From Desmodus rotundus (Eukaryota > Chordata > Mammalia > Chiroptera > Phyllostomidae), in assembly GCF_022682495.2 (NCBI RefSeq), contig NC_071391.1, positions 110,467,195 through 110,531,194 of the forward strand: 64,000 nucleotides of DNA, in the 5' to 3' direction. Shown piece after piece: positions 1 to 11,119 of this stretch. A program made the translations under genes and the position numbers. Every line of letters starts with the position of its first letter. Within the stretch, counting starts at the first letter, position 1. Under the pieces are notes generated by a model that worked only from the letters and a program-made list of their open reading frames with translations, did not search any database and was not told the DNA's origin.

Positions 1-168
1 AAACCAAAGGGCTGCTGGTTCAATTCCCAGTCAGCGCACATGCCTGGGTTGTGGGCCAGGTCCCCAGTAGGGGGCACTCAGAGGCAACCACACATTGATG
101 TTTCTCTCCCTCTCTTTCTCCTTCCCCTGTCTGAAAATAAATAAATAAAATCTTCTAAAAAAATAAAA
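1..168 (+). mobile_element. VES-type bat SINE, 5' end outside window
   Basis: The copy starts inside the tRNA-like head. A Pol III B-box-like motif (GGTTCAATTCC) lies near base 18-28, followed by the conserved body (ACATGCCTGGGTTGTGGGCC, then CACACATTGATGTTTCTCTC) and an AAATAAATAAA tail. Such SINEs are transcribed by Pol III from internal promoters and moved by L1 machinery. The A box and the left target duplication lie outside the window, so full length cannot be judged. Confidence 0.9.
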
Positions 169-1184
169 ATATCTCTTTTTCCTGTACTAGGATGCTTATG
201 TAGTAACAGATGAGTCTTCAGCAACATAAGCAGAAGCAGAGTTTACAAAAAAACAATTTTCATTTCAATAACCCTCCCTTTTATCTCCTACTAATTATGG
301 GGCTATGTCCCTAAATTTATAATTCGGAACATATTTACAACAAGTACTCTAGTTCAACAAGATGTATTCTGCTAGAAAACTTCTACAGGAAAGAGATTTG
401 CATGTCTCTTTTCACTAGTAATGCTATTTATTCTTGTACAAATGTGATTGGTCAAGCTCATTAGCAGGCTTATAAGAAAATGTTGTCTTGGCCATTCTTT
501 TGCCTGCCCCAGTGGAGAAGGAATAAGTAGCAGGACTTTTGTTATTATTTTTCTTACAACATCCCTAAAATGTTTTAATTTCTAAAAGACAGTATCAAAT
601 CTCTGGACTAGTCTGATTTCCTTCATTTCCCAATATTTGTATCTGTATTCCTTGTTATACCTCTATTCAGATGACTTCTATCAACTTTTCAAGTAAATTC
701 CCAGGAAAAGTTACAGGAAATATCAACATTATAAGTTCTTATACCTTAGAAAATATCTACAAATGATTACATTTGACTGATTCTAAGTTGAAAATCATCT
801 TTCCTCAGAATTTCAGAAGCTATATTAAGGCATCATACCTTTAGCACATAGTGCAGCTAATGAGAAATATGATGTATATCTGATTCTTATGAGTTTATGG
901 GACAACTGTATGTTTGTAAAGGTAAAGGACTGGAGTGTAGGTGGAAGGGAGTTAAACATGAGTTCATCATTCTACTCATTATTAGTTCATTTGTGTACTA
1001 CCAAAAAATGACTGATATAAAGTATTTGCTAGTTATTTTAGATATAATTTATTTCCAGAGTGATATCATTAACTATAAATAACAGAATATTTCATTAAAA
1101 TGTCCAGTGTAAAGAAGGTATACTTTTACAGAGAAGGCTCACTTTGGGAGCCTGGACAAAAATTATGTCATTTATCGAGCACTT
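169..1184. other. Unassigned AT-rich non-coding stretch
   Basis: I recognise no repeat, RNA gene or convincing coding frame here. A 61-codon frame at 897-1082 has no family resemblance and is taken as chance. Confidence 0.5.
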
Positions 1185-1400
1185 AGTCTATAAAAATGTA
1201 CTAAATGTTTTTCACCACTGTCATATTTGACCTTCCGAGTAATTCTGGAGTTGATTTATCTTTGTGTATGCATTTTAATCTCAGATTTCAGGACAGAAAA
1301 CTGAGGTTTAGACTGCTTACGCTTGCTGTTAAGTCACAGATAATAGGCAGTTGAGGCAGAAATTAAACACAGAACTACTTTGCCTAGAGCCCACTACTAG
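1185..1400 (-). repeat. MIR SINE, reverse orientation
   Basis: The core reads GGACAGAAAACTGAGGTTTA followed by a diverged form of the usual 'aagtcacagataataggcag' segment, which is the reverse complement of the MIR core. It is heavily diverged, as expected of an ancient tRNA-derived SINE shared by all mammals. Boundaries are approximate. Confidence 0.7.
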
Positions 1401-2724
1401 ATTAAATCGCCTCCCTCTGACCTGTGGAAGGGACCAACATAAGATCCCTTCCCATCCTCTGTTATTTGCCAAAAACAACAAAATTCTTCTTTAACACTTG
1501 TTTGAATTACTTTCAGACGCTCTATTTCAGCTTGGAGCAATCATTTCTGTAATGATAGTTGCTCAGACTCTGTTTCTGATAGGTGCCCGATAATCTGTCA
1601 GGTCTGTATTCTAGCCAAATAAAGATGCTCCTTTATTCAAATCCACATGATAATGTTGATTTTATAGTCACAAATGTGTACTTCAGTTTCTTCTTATAAA
1701 TGCTAACCATACTAAGATTTTGACAATATAAGGCTTATAACACTCAATAGAAATGACTTCTGAAAGCATGTGAGTTGATGTCAGTAACTGGAACATAACT
1801 CACTGAGGCCCATTTTCCTGGTGGGATTAGCCTACATTTTATAGTACAAAGCTAGATAAAAGCTTGATAAAAGATGTGGGGCAGTGTTGGCTAACACATG
1901 GATTTCCAAGAGGGGACAGAAAGATAAAAATTTAATTAGAATGAATAGAGAGGATTTTCTGATCCAGCCCTTTATTTGAGGCATATTTGGAGCAAGGGCT
2001 GGGTTTTGTGAAGTAATGAAGCTGTTACTTAGACCATGGGAGCATCATCATCCACTGTAGAACGTGGAAGGTGTAAATGCAACTTCCTGCAGTGAAGCTC
2101 CTGGCAGCCTGAGGAACTGAACCCAGGAAGTAGCACATGCCAAGGTCTGAAAGAAAGGAATAGATTGTGCATGGTGCCAATCACGTGAGTGGGTTTTTCT
2201 GACCAAGGTCTCTCAGTAATTCTCATTGTCTGTAACAAACTACAAAATTAAAATCTGTACCGCGGTGTACGAATTTTACTATTGATTACATGTCTTAATT
2301 TAACTTTGTGGTAAAAGTGTTTAGACTACAGTATTTCCAGGAATGATGTAAGGGAGGGTTGTGACACTCAGAATTGATCCATAAAGTGAATAACCTGGGA
2401 ACATTCAGGTAGCAAAGACACTGACTCAGGAATGGAATGAGTAAAACATCAACCGCAGTGCTTTGCATACAGTAAGGGCACGATACATTTTAGGTCCCTT
2501 TGACTCTAACTTGACTTTCCTAACTTAGACGATTAAGGGGTGTGGGGTAGCATTTTTTCCTAAAAGTCCCTGCTAAATCACATTATACTGTAACAATTTC
2601 CTCAGTCTCTCTCAATGACAGAGCAAGAAAGGAATAATTTAGACCAATAACATGACTTCTTCAGCACTAAAATGTGATGATTATTAACTGTGAGATCCTA
2701 AGTTAGTTGCAACACATGTTTCTT
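1401..2724. other. Mostly unassigned non-coding sequence
   Basis: No coding signal is seen. Around 2455-2500 the phrase 'gtgctttgcatacagtaagggcac' resembles the tail of a MIR or L2 element, but it is too short to call. Confidence 0.4.
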
Positions 2725-3215
2725 CAATACAGGTGTATTAGATTGTTGCATTAAAAATTACCCCAAAACCTGCTGGCTTAGAACAGCACATGTATTACCT
2801 CGGTTCCTATAGAGCGGGAATCTGAGCATGGCTTAACTGGGTCTTCAGCTTTATGATTTTTCAAAGGCTGTAATAAATTTGCAACTGGGGGAGAATCTGC
2901 TTCCAAATTCATTTGTATGGTTGTTGCAGGATTCAATTCCTTCTGGGTTTTTAGACTGAATTCCTCAGTACATTTCTGGGTATTACTTGGATGCTGACTT
3001 TAATTCCTTACTATTGAGGCTTTCCCACATAGCAGTCTGCTTTATCAGAGGCAGAAAAAGAGAGAAATCAGCAAACAAGATTGAGGTCATATCCTTCTAT
3101 AACCTAGCCATGGAAGTGATATCTCATTACTTAGGTATGAGTTTTTCTTTCAGAAGTGAAGTCCGTAAGTCTAGCCCACACTCAAACAGAGAATATCATA
3201 CAAAGACATAAATCC
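2725..3215 (+). repeat. Ancient dispersed repeat, copy 1 (family not named)
   Basis: The left part (TTACCCCAAAACCTGCTGGC, then 'ttagaacagcacatgtatta') and the right part ('cataacctagccatggaagtgatatctcattac', then 'gtctagcccacactcaaacagag') match the two ends of a common mammalian interspersed repeat. Its signature is 'accccaaaacttagtggcttaaaacaac ... cacaaggtccagcccacactcaag'. A second copy lies at 3838-4290. I recall the consensus but not its name with confidence. The frame at 2987-3211 lies inside it and is not a gene. Confidence 0.55.
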
Positions 3216-3283
3216 AGTACTTGTGGGGTCACAGTGGTCATTTTAGAGTATGACTACCGTAAAGTGCTTATAAGAGTCTCTGT

Positions 3284-3430
3284 AGCCCTGACCTGTGCGG
3301 CTCAGCTGTCTTAGGCGCAGTCTTGCAAAGCAAGAGGCATTCGGGTCTCTGGTCAGGGTGCGTTCTAAAGGCAACTGATCATCACATCAGTGTTTCTCTC
3401 CCTCTTTTTCTCCCTCCCTTCTCCTCTCTC

Positions 3431-3475
<45 letters not shown>

Positions 3476-3477
3476 GG
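3284..3477 (+). mobile_element. VES-type SINE with target-site duplication
   Basis: The copy has a tRNA-like head (CCTGACCTGTGCGGCTCAGC), a degenerate B box, the body signature CATCAGTGTTTCTCTCCCTC and a (AAAT)n tail. A 12-bp duplication flanks it: AAGAGTCTCTGT at 3272-3283 and AAGAGTTTCTGT at 3478-3489, with one mismatch. This defines the ends and shows insertion by target-primed reverse transcription. Confidence 0.93.
3434..3474. repeat. (AAAT)n microsatellite
   Basis: About ten tandem AAAT units expanded from the A-rich tail of the SINE ending here. The length is likely to vary between individuals. Confidence 0.9.
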
Positions 3478-3539
3478 AAGAGTTTCTGTGGTATATTCAG
3501 TATTTAATAGATGTTAACTCTTGTTATTACTACCAGTGA

Positions 3540-3690
3540 TAATGTGTTTACATAGTGCTTTCTTATTGAACAAAAAAAAGTTTAAATATTTTACCTCATT
3601 TGAGCCCCTTCAAAAATATAGCTACATAGAATAGATATTATTATGCCTCCTTTATAAATGTGGAAAATGGTAATTACTGGAAATTATTTT
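3540..3690 (-). repeat. Possible MIR fragment
   Basis: The order 'catagtgctttctt...', 'ttacctcatttgagccccttc', 'attattatgcctcctttataaatgtgg' follows the reverse complement of the MIR 3' half, which normally reads 'attattatccccattttacagatgagg'. Divergence is high. Confidence 0.5.
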
Positions 3691-3837
3691 TGTTTTGGGG
3701 TATCAGGTCCTAGGTTTCAAAGGAAAAGTTTCCAAGGAAAAGCAAGAAAGGGATGGAAAAAAACGTGCTTTGTAAAATAAACATCTTTGGCCCCGTCTCA
3801 TCTGAAGACAGGCTTGTGGACTGATGCTCAGCACACC

Positions 3838-4290
3838 TTATGTTTAGTTATCTACAGCTGTACAACAAACCGCCCTATAACAGTGGCATAAAATAAGGGC
3901 ACATTTATCTCCCTCACAGACCTGGGAACTGACTAAGCTCAGCAGCAAGTTCTCACTTTGAAACCCTCAAGCCCCGGCAGCTTGCTGTTACCTGAGGCTG
4001 AAGTCACCCTTTCCATGTTCTACAGCAGGGCTCAATCAGCTGGTTCACCTTTCTGTTTCTTTGTTGCTTCACCTTGTAGGCTTTCCCCATGGTTTCCTCT
4101 GTACAGTCAGACTTCATAAGTGGTTGCTGAAGGCTCCAGAAGAGAATGTTCCAAGATAAATCACCAGAAGCTGCATGGCCTTTTCTAACACAGCATCACA
4201 TTCACTGAAATCTGTACATTAGAACGGTCACAAAGGCATGGCCAAATTCAAGGAGAGGAAAGGTAGAACCCACTTCTTCAAATAAAGAAG
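3838..4290 (+). repeat. Ancient dispersed repeat, copy 2 (same family as 2725-3215)
   Basis: The start 'tgtacaacaaaccgccctataacagtggcataaaataag' and the end 'gaagctgcatggccttttcta ... tcacaaaggcatggccaaattcaaggagagg' match the same ancient consensus as copy 1. An L1 3' end follows directly, apparently inserted near its right end. Confidence 0.55.
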
Positions 4291-4292
4291 GG

Positions 4293-4465
4293 GGAAATGG
4301 GGAGAAAAGAGGGAAGGGTTTTCAGGAACATCTATAAAGGACACATGGACATAATCAAGGGTGGGTGGGATCAGGGGTGGGAGGTGGTGGTGACTGGGGT
4401 GAGGGTGTGGATAGAGACAACTATACTTGAACAACAATAATAAAAAAAATAAATTAAAACAAAAA
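4293..4465 (+). mobile_element. 5'-truncated L1 3' end (bat-type 3'UTR)
   Basis: A G-rich 3'UTR segment (AAGGACACATGGACATAATC, then runs of 'ggtgggatcaggggtgggagg') leads into 'gagacaactatacttgaacaacaataata' and an A-rich tail. This layout is typical of bat L1 3' ends. Only the last ~170 bp is present, as expected from 5' truncation. The reverse-strand frame 4228-4437 is an artefact of the purine-rich sequence. Confidence 0.7.
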
Positions 4466-4500
4466 AGAATAGCTACTTGACATTATTTATGTTATAATTT

Positions 4501-4748
4501 TGTTGAACTTAAAATTAAAACAGCCAGTTACTTTACCAGCAAAGTGATTTTATTCTAGAATAGCAGAGATTTACAATTCAGGGCAATTAAGATATGGCAA
4601 AACCATAGGCAAGTCCATAAACCAAAAGAGAGGGCCTTGCTTTTATCAGGTTTTGGGAGGAAATAGGGAGGGTTGGTTTGAACAAAAATAAGAATTTGAG
4701 GTTGTGGAAGTTTGTCACTAGCTGCAGTGTTGCTGGGTAAGGGAGGGA
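4501..4748 (-). mobile_element. LTR copy 1, part one (split by a LINE)
   Basis: This block and 6290-6465 together align by eye with 16140-16605. Shared landmarks are 'tgttga(a/c)cttaaaa(t/a)aaaac', 'ggcaaaaccataggcaagt', and 'gttttgggagg(a)aa...gggagggttg'. Both copies begin at TG in the same place. The tRNA-Leu-type primer-binding site beside copy 2 identifies the family as an LTR on the reverse strand. Copy 1 has no adjacent internal region, so it may be a solo LTR. Confidence 0.65.
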
Positions 4749-4765
4749 TGCTCTTCCTTTCTCTT

Positions 4766-6272
4766 TATTTTTAAATATATTTTATTCATTGTGCTATTAC
4801 ATTTGTCACATTTTTTTCTCCCTTTTATTCCCCTCTGCCCTTTACCCACCTCCCACCATCATTCCCCGACCTTAGTTCATGTCCATGGGTCATACAGATA
4901 AGTTCTTTGGTTTCTCCATTTCCCATACTATTCTTAACCTCCCCCTATCTATTTTGTACCTACGATTTATTCTTCTTATGCCTGTACCTTTTCCCCCATT
5001 CTCTTCCCTCCCACTGCCTGCTATAACACACCGTGTGATCTCCATTTCTGTGAATCTGTTCCTGTTCTAGTTGTTTGCTTAGTTCACTTTTGTTTTTGTT
5101 TTTTTAGGTTTGGCATGCGAGTTTGTTGTCATTTTACTGTTCATGTTTTTTGATCTTCTTCTTTTTCTTAGATAAGTCCCTTTAACATTTCATATAATAA
5201 GGGCTTGGTGATGATGAACTCCTTTCACTTGACCTTATCTGGGAAGCACTTCATCTGCCCTTCCAATCTGAATGATAGCTTTGCTGGATAGAGTAATCTT
5301 GGATGGAGGTCCTTGCCTTTCATGACGTGGAATACCTCTTTCCATTCCCTTCTTGCCCACAAGGTTTCTTTTGATAAATCAGGTGATAATCTCACGGGAA
5401 CTGCTTTGTAGGTAACTGTCTCCTTTTCTCTTGCTGCTTTTAAGATTCTCTCCTCTTTAATTTTGGGTAATGTAATTACAATGTGTCTTGGTCCAACTTC
5501 TTTGGGACTCTCTGAGCTTTCAGGACTTTTTGGAAGTCTAATTCCTTTGTCAGTTAGGGAAGTTCCCCTTTCACTGTTTGCTGAAATAAGTTTTCACATT
5601 TTTGCTCCTCCTCCTTCTGACACCCCTATGATTCAGATGTTGTAATGTTTAAAGTTGTCTCAGAAGTTCCTAAGCCTCTCCTCATTTTTTTAAATTTTTG
5701 TTTCTTTATTGTTATGGTTGAATGTTTATTTCTTCCTTCTGCTCCAAACCATTGATTTGAGTCCCAGTTTCCTTCCCTTCACTGTTGGTTCCCTATACAT
5801 TTTCCTTTATTTCAGTTTTCATGGCATTCACTTCTCCCTCTATTTTGTGACCATACTCAGCCATTTCTGTGAGTGTCCTGATTACTAGTGTTCTGCACTC
5901 AGCATCTGATAGGTTGACTATCTCTTCATCACTTCGTGGTATTTTTTTCTCGGGCTTTAATCTGTTCTTTCATTTGGGGCATATTTTTTGTCTTGGCATG
6001 CCAGTTACATAGTAAAGGACAGAGCCTCACTGGCCCCTGTCCTCCAGCCACTGCCTTGCTGTGAGTCCTCTCCACCCTGTCTGTCCATCTTTGCCTCTCC
6101 TACCAGTCTAGATGAATGTTTCTTCTTTAACTTCTTGGTTGTCTGACTTCCATACAGTTGGATTTTCTGGCAGTTCTGGGTATTTTTTGTTTGTAAATAT
6201 GTTGTTGTCCTTCTTTTGGTTGTGAGAGGAGGCAAAGTGTATCTACCTGTGCCTCCATCTTGGCTGGAAGTC
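4766..6272 (-). mobile_element. HAL1-like LINE copy A (ORF1-only, reverse strand)
   Basis: Read on the reverse strand, the element starts at 6272 with GACTTCCAGCCAAGATGGAG, the same 5' end as copy C. It continues through a short 5'UTR and a decayed ORF1 whose TAA is at 5168-5170, then a ~400-bp 3'UTR ending in an A-rich tail at 4766. No ORF2 lies between ORF1 and the 3'UTR. A 17-bp duplication with two mismatches flanks it (4749-4765 and 6273-6289). These ends show that the ORF2-less unit is what inserted. At 1507 bp it is shorter than copy C (1964 bp), implying internal loss. Confidence 0.85.
5168..5995 (-). pseudogene. Broken L1-type ORF1 in HAL1 copy A
   Basis: L1 ORF1 encodes an RNA-binding chaperone with a coiled coil, an RRM and a C-terminal domain. 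The reverse strand shows the C-terminal landmarks, including the 'lqpri.ypaklsf' region near 5265-5300 and the 'kyeefitkllly.mlkgli' end just before the stop. Several frameshifts and stops interrupt it. The 5' limit is approximate. Confidence 0.7.
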
Positions 6273-6289
6273 TGTTCTTCCTTTTTCTT

Positions 6290-6465
6290 AAAAGAAGCAG
6301 ATGGAATTCCCCATGTGATTAATGTCCCCCCTTATCAAAATCATTCTAATTTTCCATTTTCCTGCTGGTTACACAGGCCATGACAAGTGGTACATGCATG
6401 AGCTTACCCCCCTTCAGGACTTCCAGACTCCATTTTAAGTGAGGTTTCCTTTATTTCTTTTTACA
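6290..6465 (-). mobile_element. LTR copy 1, part two
   Basis: This continues the LTR beyond HAL1 copy A. Shared words with copy 2 include 'ccatg(t/c)gattaat', 'tcctgctggttacacagg' and 'ttccattttaagtgaggtttcct'. The copy ends near TTTTTACA, giving a terminal CA on this strand. Without the LINE and one copy of the duplication, the LTR would be about 440 bp. Confidence 0.65.
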
Positions 6466-7320
6466 TTTCTCCCTTTTAATCAAATCCTTCCTCAAAGGCA
6501 TTGGTGACCAAGAGTTAGGTATTCCACATGTAGTGGTTTTGTCCCTCAGAGAGAGGAAGACCTTATTCTGGTTGTCATGTCCCACTTTGAAGGTAAGGGA
6601 CAGATTGGAAACTATTGATGCTACATTTGAGTAACAAGGAAGGGTAGGAGGGGAAACTCAGGTTTCTCCTACCTAGAGTCTACATCTAATCAAGGTGGTA
6701 AGTGTTGGAGGTAAGTGCTGATGCACTGAGCTAGCATCAGCTATTGGGTGTATAGTTTTTACAAAGATTTGACAAGTAACAGATACAAAACTTAAAAATT
6801 TAAGCAGTGTTAAAATAATAATACAAATTTAGTTTATATGACAATTGTAAATCAGTGGCCCAAACCTAAAGGTATCAGATAAATAATTCAAAAGACCAGG
6901 GCCCATGAGGTGAAATTTATTGTAACCAACCAGTTTGTTTCCTATTATTGTGTAATTGTCTTCAATTGTGTAATTGTCTGAGTGTTTATGTCTTCAAAAC
7001 CATTTAGTCATGTGCAACAGGTGGCATTTGCTATCACATAAATGTTTCCACATTTGTTTAGCAAATAGGTTTTCAAGGACTATGCAATTGTCCAAAGCTC
7101 ATTTAGCCAATGAACCCAGTGATCATTGTTGGGCTGCTTTACTTTGTGGAATTGACTGGCTCTCCTGATGTTAGAAAGTGATTTCTGATCATGTGTTCAC
7201 TGGCATTTATTTTGACCCAAAGGAAGACATTTCTCCCTATGGAGGCAAATCTCAGGAGTCCTGTATGTCTCCTAAATATTCTTATTTAAGGTGGACATTG
7301 AAGGCTTAATGGGGTGGACC
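6466..7320. other. Unassigned non-coding stretch
   Basis: No family is recognised. The 64-codon frame at 6974-7168 shows no known motif. Confidence 0.4.
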
Positions 7321-7329
7321 AATGGGAGT

Positions 7330-9700
7330 TGTTTTATTATTTTTGATGCATTTTGAAATGAGGTGCTTTCTTGATTTTTCTTTCTGATATGTTAGTTTAT
7401 TAGTGTAAAGAAATGCACATGATTTCTTTACACTAATAAGTGTAATAAGAAATCATAATTGTAAAGAAATTTCTTTACTCTATATTGTGTATTCTACAAC
7501 TTTACTAAATTAACTTACCAGTTCTTATAGTTTCACCAGTGGTATGTTTAGGGTTTTATGTATATAGCATTATGTCATCTTCAAATAGTCATAATTTTAC
7601 TCCTTCCTCTGCAATTTGGATGCATTTTTTTTGTATGACTGCTGTGGCTAGGACTTTAATACTATGTGGAATAAACGTGGTGAGTGTGGGCATCCTTGTC
7701 TTGTTTCTGGTCTTAGAGAAAAAGTTTTAGCTTTTCACAGTTGGCAATGATTTTAGTTGTGGATTTATCATATATAGCCTTTATTATATGGAGGTATGTT
7801 CCCCTTATACCCACTTTGTTTTGAGAATTATCATAGATAGATGTTGAATTTTGTCTAATGCTTTTACTGAATCAATTGATATAATATGATTTTTATAGTT
7901 GTTTTTGTTGATGTGGTGTATCACATTGATTGATTTGCAGATATTAAATCATCCTTGCATTTGTGCAGGTAAGTTCACTTGATTCAGGTCTGTGATTTTT
8001 TTAATGCATTGTTCAATTTGTTTTGCTAATATTTTGTTGAATTTTTTGCATCTATGTCCATCAGTAATATTGGCCTGTAATTTTTTTGTTGTTGTGTCTT
8101 TATCAACTTTTGATATCAGAGTTAATTCTGGACTCTTAGAATGAGTATAGCAATGTTCTTTTCAATTTTTGGAATGATTTGAGAAGGATAGGTATTAATT
8201 CTTCCTTAAATATTTGGTAGAATTCACCTATAAGCTGTCTGGTCCTGTATATATATTTTGCTATTGTTGCTGAGAGATTTATTTTTTTAATTACTAATTT
8301 AATTTTGTTACAAGAAATCAGTCTGTTCAGGTTTTATCTTTCTTCCTGGTTCAAATTTGGAAGATTGTGTGTTTCTAGAAATTCATCCATTTCTTCTAGA
8401 TTGTCCAGTTTTTTTTCTTTTTTGACATATAATTGTTTGCAGTATTCTTTTAAAATTCTTTATATTTGTATGGTTTTGGTTTTAACTTCCATTTTATTAT
8501 TTTTTTTTATTTATATGGGCCTTTTTCTGTTTTGTTCTTAATGAGTGTGGTATAGTTTTATCAGTTTTGTTTATTTATTCAAAAAAACAGCTCTCAGTTT
8601 GTCATTTTTTTCCTTTATTTTCTTTATTTCTTCTCCTCTCTTTATTACTTCTTTCCTTTCTTCTACTAACTTTGGATTTTGTTTGTTCTTATTTTTCTAG
8701 TTTCTATAGGTATATAATTGTGTGGAATATTTCTAGCGTTTTGAGGTAGGCTTTTATCTCTATGAACTTCCCTCTTAGAACTGTTTTTACTGTATTACTT
8801 GGATTTTGGAATGTTGCATTTTCATTTTCATTTGTCCCAAGATAATTTTTGATATCCTCTTTGATATTGTTGTTGACTTATTGGTTGCTTAGTAGCATGT
8901 TGTTTAGCTGTCAATTATTTGTAAGTTTTTTTTCAGTTTTCTTCTTGTAATTGATTTCTACATTTTTTGCTGTTGTATTTGAAAAAGAAGCTTGATATGA
9001 TTTCAGTCTTCTTGAATTATTGATGCTTACATTGTGGCCTAAAATGTGATCTTTCATGGAGAATATTCCATGTGCACTTGAAAAGAATGTGTATTCTGTA
9101 GGGTTTTTTTTGGGGGGGGGAATATTCTGTATATATCTTTTAAGTCTACTTAATCTAATGTGTCTTTTAAGGTCAATGTTTCCTTATAAATTTTCTGTCT
9201 GGTTGATTTATCCATTAATGTAATTGGGATATTAAAATCCCCTACTATTACTGTGTGTCAATTTCTTCCTTTATGTTTGTTAATATGTGCTTTACATATT
9301 TATGTGCTCCTATTAGGGTTCATAAATATAATTATTTTACCCTCTTCTAGGGTTGACCCTTTTATCATATGTAATGTACTTCTTTGTCTCTTTTTCCTTC
9401 CTTTGCTCTAAAGTCTATTTCGTCTGATATGGGTTTTCCTACCCCAGCTCTTTTTCTTTCTTTTCTTTTCTCTTTTTTTGGGGGCAGGCATGGAGTATCT
9501 TTTTCAATCCTTTCACTTTCATTCTCTGTGTCTCTTGATTGGAGCTGTGTCTTTTCTAGGTGGCTTATAGTTGGGACATGGTATTTTATGCATTCGGCCA
9601 CAGTGTTTCTTTTTATTAAAGCATTTAGTCTTTTAAAGTAATTGTTCACAGGCACATGTTTATTGCCATTTTGTGAACTATGTTTTGGTTATTTTTGTAG
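7330..9700 (-). pseudogene. L1 ORF2 remnant (endonuclease plus reverse transcriptase)
   Basis: ORF2 encodes an apurinic-like endonuclease and a reverse transcriptase. On the reverse strand an endonuclease segment is readable near 9365-9450: AGVGKPISDEIDF, then KEGKRDKEVHYI. The RT active-site box survives as F-E-D-D near 7569-7589 (canonical F-A-D-D). Stops and frameshifts are frequent and a MITE lies just 5' of it, so it cannot be expressed. The 5' limit is approximate. Confidence 0.75.
7398..7478. repeat. Cluster of perfect short inverted repeats in the L1
   Basis: A 17-bp arm at 7398-7414 (TATTAGTGTAAAGAAAT) is repeated perfectly inverted at 7422-7438 with a 7-base loop. Downstream, 7461-7478 is an 18-bp perfect palindrome, GTAAAGAAATTTCTTTAC, built from the same word. 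Related L1s have only one 'agtgtatagaaatgca' unit here, so the extra arms are a local rearrangement. Confidence 0.85.
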
Positions 9701-9853
9701 TTCTTCTGTTCCTTCTTCATATGTCTCTCGATCTCCTTGCATTTTTGTTGTTTCTGTGTTTGTTTTATTTTGTTTTATTTAATGTTACCATTTTTTTATT
9801 TTTTGTGTTATCTTTTGTAAGTTTTTGTTTATGGTCAACATGAGGTTTATATA

Positions 9854-9968
9854 CAGGGGAGGACAAAAGTAGGTTTACATTTGTGATACAAATAAATCAT
9901 ACAATAATAATAGAAAAATAAACTGTGTTTTGTTACTCACAACTGTAAACCTACTGTGCCAACCCCTG
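9854..9968. mobile_element. 115-bp Tc1/mariner-type MITE with TA duplication
   Basis: The left end CAGGGGAGGACAAAAGTAGG and the right end 'ctgtaaacctactgtgccaacccctg' are inverted repeats of about 28 bp with a few mismatches, and TA flanks both sides (9852-9853 and 9969-9970). There is no coding capacity; it would need transposase from a related mariner. It is inserted in the ORF1-ORF2 region of the older L1, so it is younger. A second member lies at 35144-35326. Confidence 0.85.
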
Positions 9969-10219
9969 TATGGTAACCAATATGCACAGCAGTCTATTTT
10001 AAGCTGATAAACATTAAAGGTCTTTCACATTCTTAAAAAAGCTACATTTTTACTCCTCTCCCCACACTTTATGTTCTTGACATCATATTTTAGGCTTTTT
10101 GTTACTTTTGTCTTTTAACCTACATACCAGCTTCTTAAGTAGCTCATCTACTGCTTTTCAGTGAGATTTTTGTCATTTTTATCTATTTTCTTATTTCCGG
10201 TATGTTTCTTTTCTTCCAA

Positions 10220-11090
10220 TTAAAGAAGACCCTTTAACATTTCTTATAAAGGTAGTTTAGTGGTGTAAATTCCTTTAGTTTTTGCTTGGCTGGGAAGTGA
10301 TATTTTGAATGATGGCCTTGCAGGAATTCTAGGTTGTAGATTATTTCTTTTTAGCACTTTAAATTTTACTGTTGCAGGCTTATGGCCTGCAATGGTTCTG
10401 CTGAGAAATCAGCTGATAATATTATGAGTTTATATTGTATGTGACTAATTACTTTTGCTTTTCTGTCTTCAAGAATCTCTCTTTATATTTAACTTTTGTC
10501 ATAATATGCCTTGGTGTGGATCTTTCTCAGTTCCTCTTGTTTGGGAGTCTCTGTGCTTCCTAGTCCTGGATGTCTCTTTCTTTTCCTAAGTTCAAACAAA
10601 ACAAAACAAAACAAGAGTGTTCAGCCATTATTTCATCAAATAACTCTTGTGCCCCTTTCTCTCTTCTCCTTTTGGGACTCCTATAATATGAATACTAGTA
10701 TGCTTGGTGTTGTACCAGAGATTCCTTAAACTATCCTTGTTTTGTTTGTTCTTTAAATTATTTTTTCTTTTTCTTATTCTGATTGAGCGATTTCCACCAT
10801 TCTGTCTTCTAGACCACTAAGTTGTTCCGTACTATCTAATCTGTTGTTGATTTTCTCTAGTGCATTTTTTAAAATTTCATGTATTATATTCTTTATCTCT
10901 GATCAGTTCTTTTTTTTATATTTTCTAAATCTTTGATAAAGTTCTCATTGTGTTCCTTTATTCATATCCCAAGTTCAGTGATCATCCTTATGATCATTAC
11001 TTTGAGTTATTTTTCAGGCAAATTACTTATCTCAATTTCATTAGGGGTTTTCTATCTTCTTTCATTTGGAACATATCCCTTTGCTCTCAT
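10220..11090 (-). pseudogene. L1 ORF1 remnant
   Basis: A start codon at 11088-11090 and a TAA at 10220-10222 sit at positions equivalent to those of the HAL1 ORF1 copies, and the 3' half aligns by eye with them. The frame is broken many times. Length from start to stop is about 870 nt (~290 codons), slightly below the ~340 residues of human ORF1p. Confidence 0.7.
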
Positions 11091-11119
11091 TTTGTTTGAC
11101 TTTCTGTCTTTGATTCTAT

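Noticed and set aside
3434..3474. Functional array or CRISPR-like repeat
   Set aside because: It is a perfect 4-bp microsatellite grown from a SINE tail. No spaced repeats of CRISPR type occur anywhere in the window.
4766..6272. Copy A as an ordinary L1 with a later ORF2 deletion
   Set aside because: ORF1 runs straight into the same 3'UTR arrangement in three other copies, and the target duplication sits at the ends of the ORF2-less unit. Independent identical deletions are unlikely.
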